From Syntrophothermus sp. UBA1445 (GTDB lineage Bacteria; Bacillota; Syntrophomonadia; Syntrophomonadales; DTU052): a stretch of 6,491 nucleotides of DNA. The stretch is from the NCBI GenBank assembly GCA_002329495.1, contig DCTH01000021.1:1-6491 (forward strand), written 5' to 3'. This document shows positions 5,769-6,491 of this stretch, in pieces; within the stretch, counting starts at the first letter, position 1; every line of letters begins with the position of its first letter. Below the pieces are notes generated by a model. That model had not been told where the DNA came from, did no database searches, and saw only the letters and a list, made by a program, of their open reading frames with translations. The position numbers and the translations under genes are program-made.

Positions 5769-5849
5769 ACAGGGGAGGCAAGTCGGGGACGGTTCTTTAC
5801 TTGCGTGCCGCGGCACGCAAGTAAAGAACCGTCCCCGACTTGCGCCTGT
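5769..5849. repeat. Perfect 66-bp palindrome (5778-5843), REP/BIME-like, with outer 5-bp extension
   Basis: Bases 5778-5810 are the exact reverse complement of 5811-5843: 33 bp per arm with no spacer, centred on GTGCCGCGGCAC. ACAGG (5769-5773) and CCTGT (5845-5849) extend the symmetry past a short mismatch. Each arm contains its own hairpin: GCAAGT and ACTTGC at 5778-5783/5799-5804 and 5817-5822/5838-5843, each enclosing a 15-nt loop with the GGGGACGGTTC core or its complement. The element is thus two mirror-image hairpin units. I recall GGGGACGGTTCTTT-type repeats being interspersed in many Firmicutes genomes, often near REP-associated (Y1-type) transposase genes. None is encoded here. It lies between convergent genes. 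It could hinder or stop transcription from both sides but has no T tract. Confidence 0.95.
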
Positions 5850-5869
5850 AACTAAGTATTACTGACCGC

Positions 5870-6491
5870 TTACCGGCCGTGGAATTCGGGTTTTCTCTTC
5901 TCGAAGAATGCGGCTACTGCTTCCTTCATGTCCTCAGTACCGCAGCAGTAAACGGATTGTGCTCCTTCAAACAGCAGGCCGGCCCTGCGACTGCTTTCTA
6001 CCGCCAGGTTAATGCCTCGTTTGGCCATGAAAACTGATACCGGGGGCATACTGGCAATTTTGTGTGCCAGTTTCATAGTCCGCTCCATTAGTTTCTCCGG
6101 TTCGACCACGATTTCCACCAGACCGATGGCCTTTGCTTCCTGGGCATCAATCTCTTCACAGCCGATAATCAGTCGTTTAGCCTGACCCCCACCGACCAGT
6201 TTGGGCAGACGAGTGGTTCCTCCCATGTCTGGTGCCAGACCGAAGCGAACCTCGGGGATGGCGATCCGTAAGTTGGATGCTGCGACCCTGATATCGCACG
6301 CGAGAATGAACTCCGTACCGCCACCATAGCAAATACCCTGGACGGCAGCGATTACTGGCACCGGGAAGTCTTCCCATACGGTGTAAATGGACTGCAGCCA
6401 GTTGGCATTCTTTAATATGTCTGCTGAGCTGCCCTGGGACAGGAACTTTACATCCAGGCCTGCTGAGAAATTGTCGCCGGCAGCGTTTATG
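5870..6491 (-). CDS. Enoyl-CoA hydratase/isomerase (crotonase) family protein, 5' end beyond window
   Basis: Leftward frame open to the right edge, stop TAA at 5872-5870; the visible 206 residues lack roughly the first 45-50 of a usual 250-260. Crotonase-fold enzymes act on acyl-CoA thioesters, typically hydrating or isomerising enoyl-CoA in fatty-acid beta-oxidation. Counting from the edge, NFSAGLD (7-13) is the first oxyanion-hole region and YGGGTE (55-60) the second. E60 and E80, 20 residues apart, match the two catalytic glutamates of enoyl-CoA hydratase (Glu144 and Glu164 of the rat enzyme). D88 in GLAPD lines up with the catalytic Asp204 of rat dienoyl-CoA isomerase, which has Asp where E60 is here. 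An isomerase activity therefore cannot be excluded. The C-terminal end AVAAFFEKRKPEFHGR is typical of the family. No internal stop or frameshift is seen. An internal GTG at 6361 could be mistaken for the start, but the upstream conserved motifs show the gene continues. Confidence 0.93.
   Translation of the reverse strand, partial: INAAGDNFSAGLDVKFLSQGSSADILKNANWLQSIYTVWEDFPVPVIAAVQGICYGGGTEFILACDIRVAASNLRIAIPEVRFGLAPDMGGTTRLPKLVGGGQAKRLIIGCEEIDAQEAKAIGLVEIVVEPEKLMERTMKLAHKIASMPPVSVFMAKRGINLAVESSRRAGLLFEGAQSVYCCGTEDMKEAVAAFFEKRKPEFHGR

Noticed and set aside
5463..5816. Leftward 117-codon open frame opposite the 3' end of the hydrolase gene
   Set aside because: It is antisense to the conserved winged-helix tail and starts within the palindrome; no RBS or family match.
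5778..5843. Palindrome as an ordinary bidirectional intrinsic terminator
   Set aside because: It has no T tract on either side and is far longer than terminator stems; an effect on transcription is possible but the design fits a REP-like element better.
1..6491. CRISPR arrays, tRNA or rRNA genes, insertion sequences
   Set aside because: I found no regularly spaced long repeats, no cloverleaf or rRNA-like sequence, and no transposase-like reading frame.

Overview
The window looks like a chromosomal stretch of a Gram-positive, probably endospore-forming Firmicute of the Clostridia type (Peptococcaceae or Syntrophomonadales-like). This is an inference from strong Shine-Dalgarno sequences (AAAGGAG, AAGGAGG), two secreted proteins carrying copper-amine-oxidase-type 'stalk' domains, a small DUF1657-like protein, classic Rho-independent terminators, and a GGGGACGGTTC-type interspersed repeat. 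Base composition is moderate and no plasmid, phage or transposase gene is visible.

Layout, left to right. Positions 1-27 hold only the first nine codons of a leftward gene. A strong leftward terminator (164-197) then closes a leftward gene (211-1488) for a secreted, methionine-rich stalk-domain protein with its own promoter near 1540-1565. Next, also leftward, is a response regulator-diguanylate cyclase (1653-2579). A 319-bp divergent intergenic region (2580-2898) holds several inverted repeats and a candidate rightward promoter. It leads to a secreted protein (2899-4260) with two stalk domains, a Pro/Glu linker and a glucosaminidase-type domain, closed by a textbook terminator (4295-4324). 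A small leftward gene (4408-4653; 81 aa, GTG start, DUF1657-like) follows. It is divergent from a rightward metallo-beta-lactamase-fold hydrolase (4887-5765), and the space between them carries helically spaced GTGAA(A)C repeats and a hairpin. Between the hydrolase gene and a convergent leftward enoyl-CoA hydratase/isomerase-family gene (5870 to the right edge, 5' end missing) lies a perfect 66-bp palindrome.

How the genes may work together: the diguanylate cyclase sits between two envelope-protein genes with stalk domains, so a link between c-di-GMP signalling and cell-surface or wall remodelling is possible, but the sequence does not prove it. The hydrolase and crotonase genes look like ordinary metabolic genes. 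I found no convincing new multi-gene system. The most distinctive item is the palindrome at 5778-5843, which is built from two mirror-image hairpin units in a REP/BIME-like design. Next are the phased repeats at 4710-4755 and the structured divergent region at 2661-2864.
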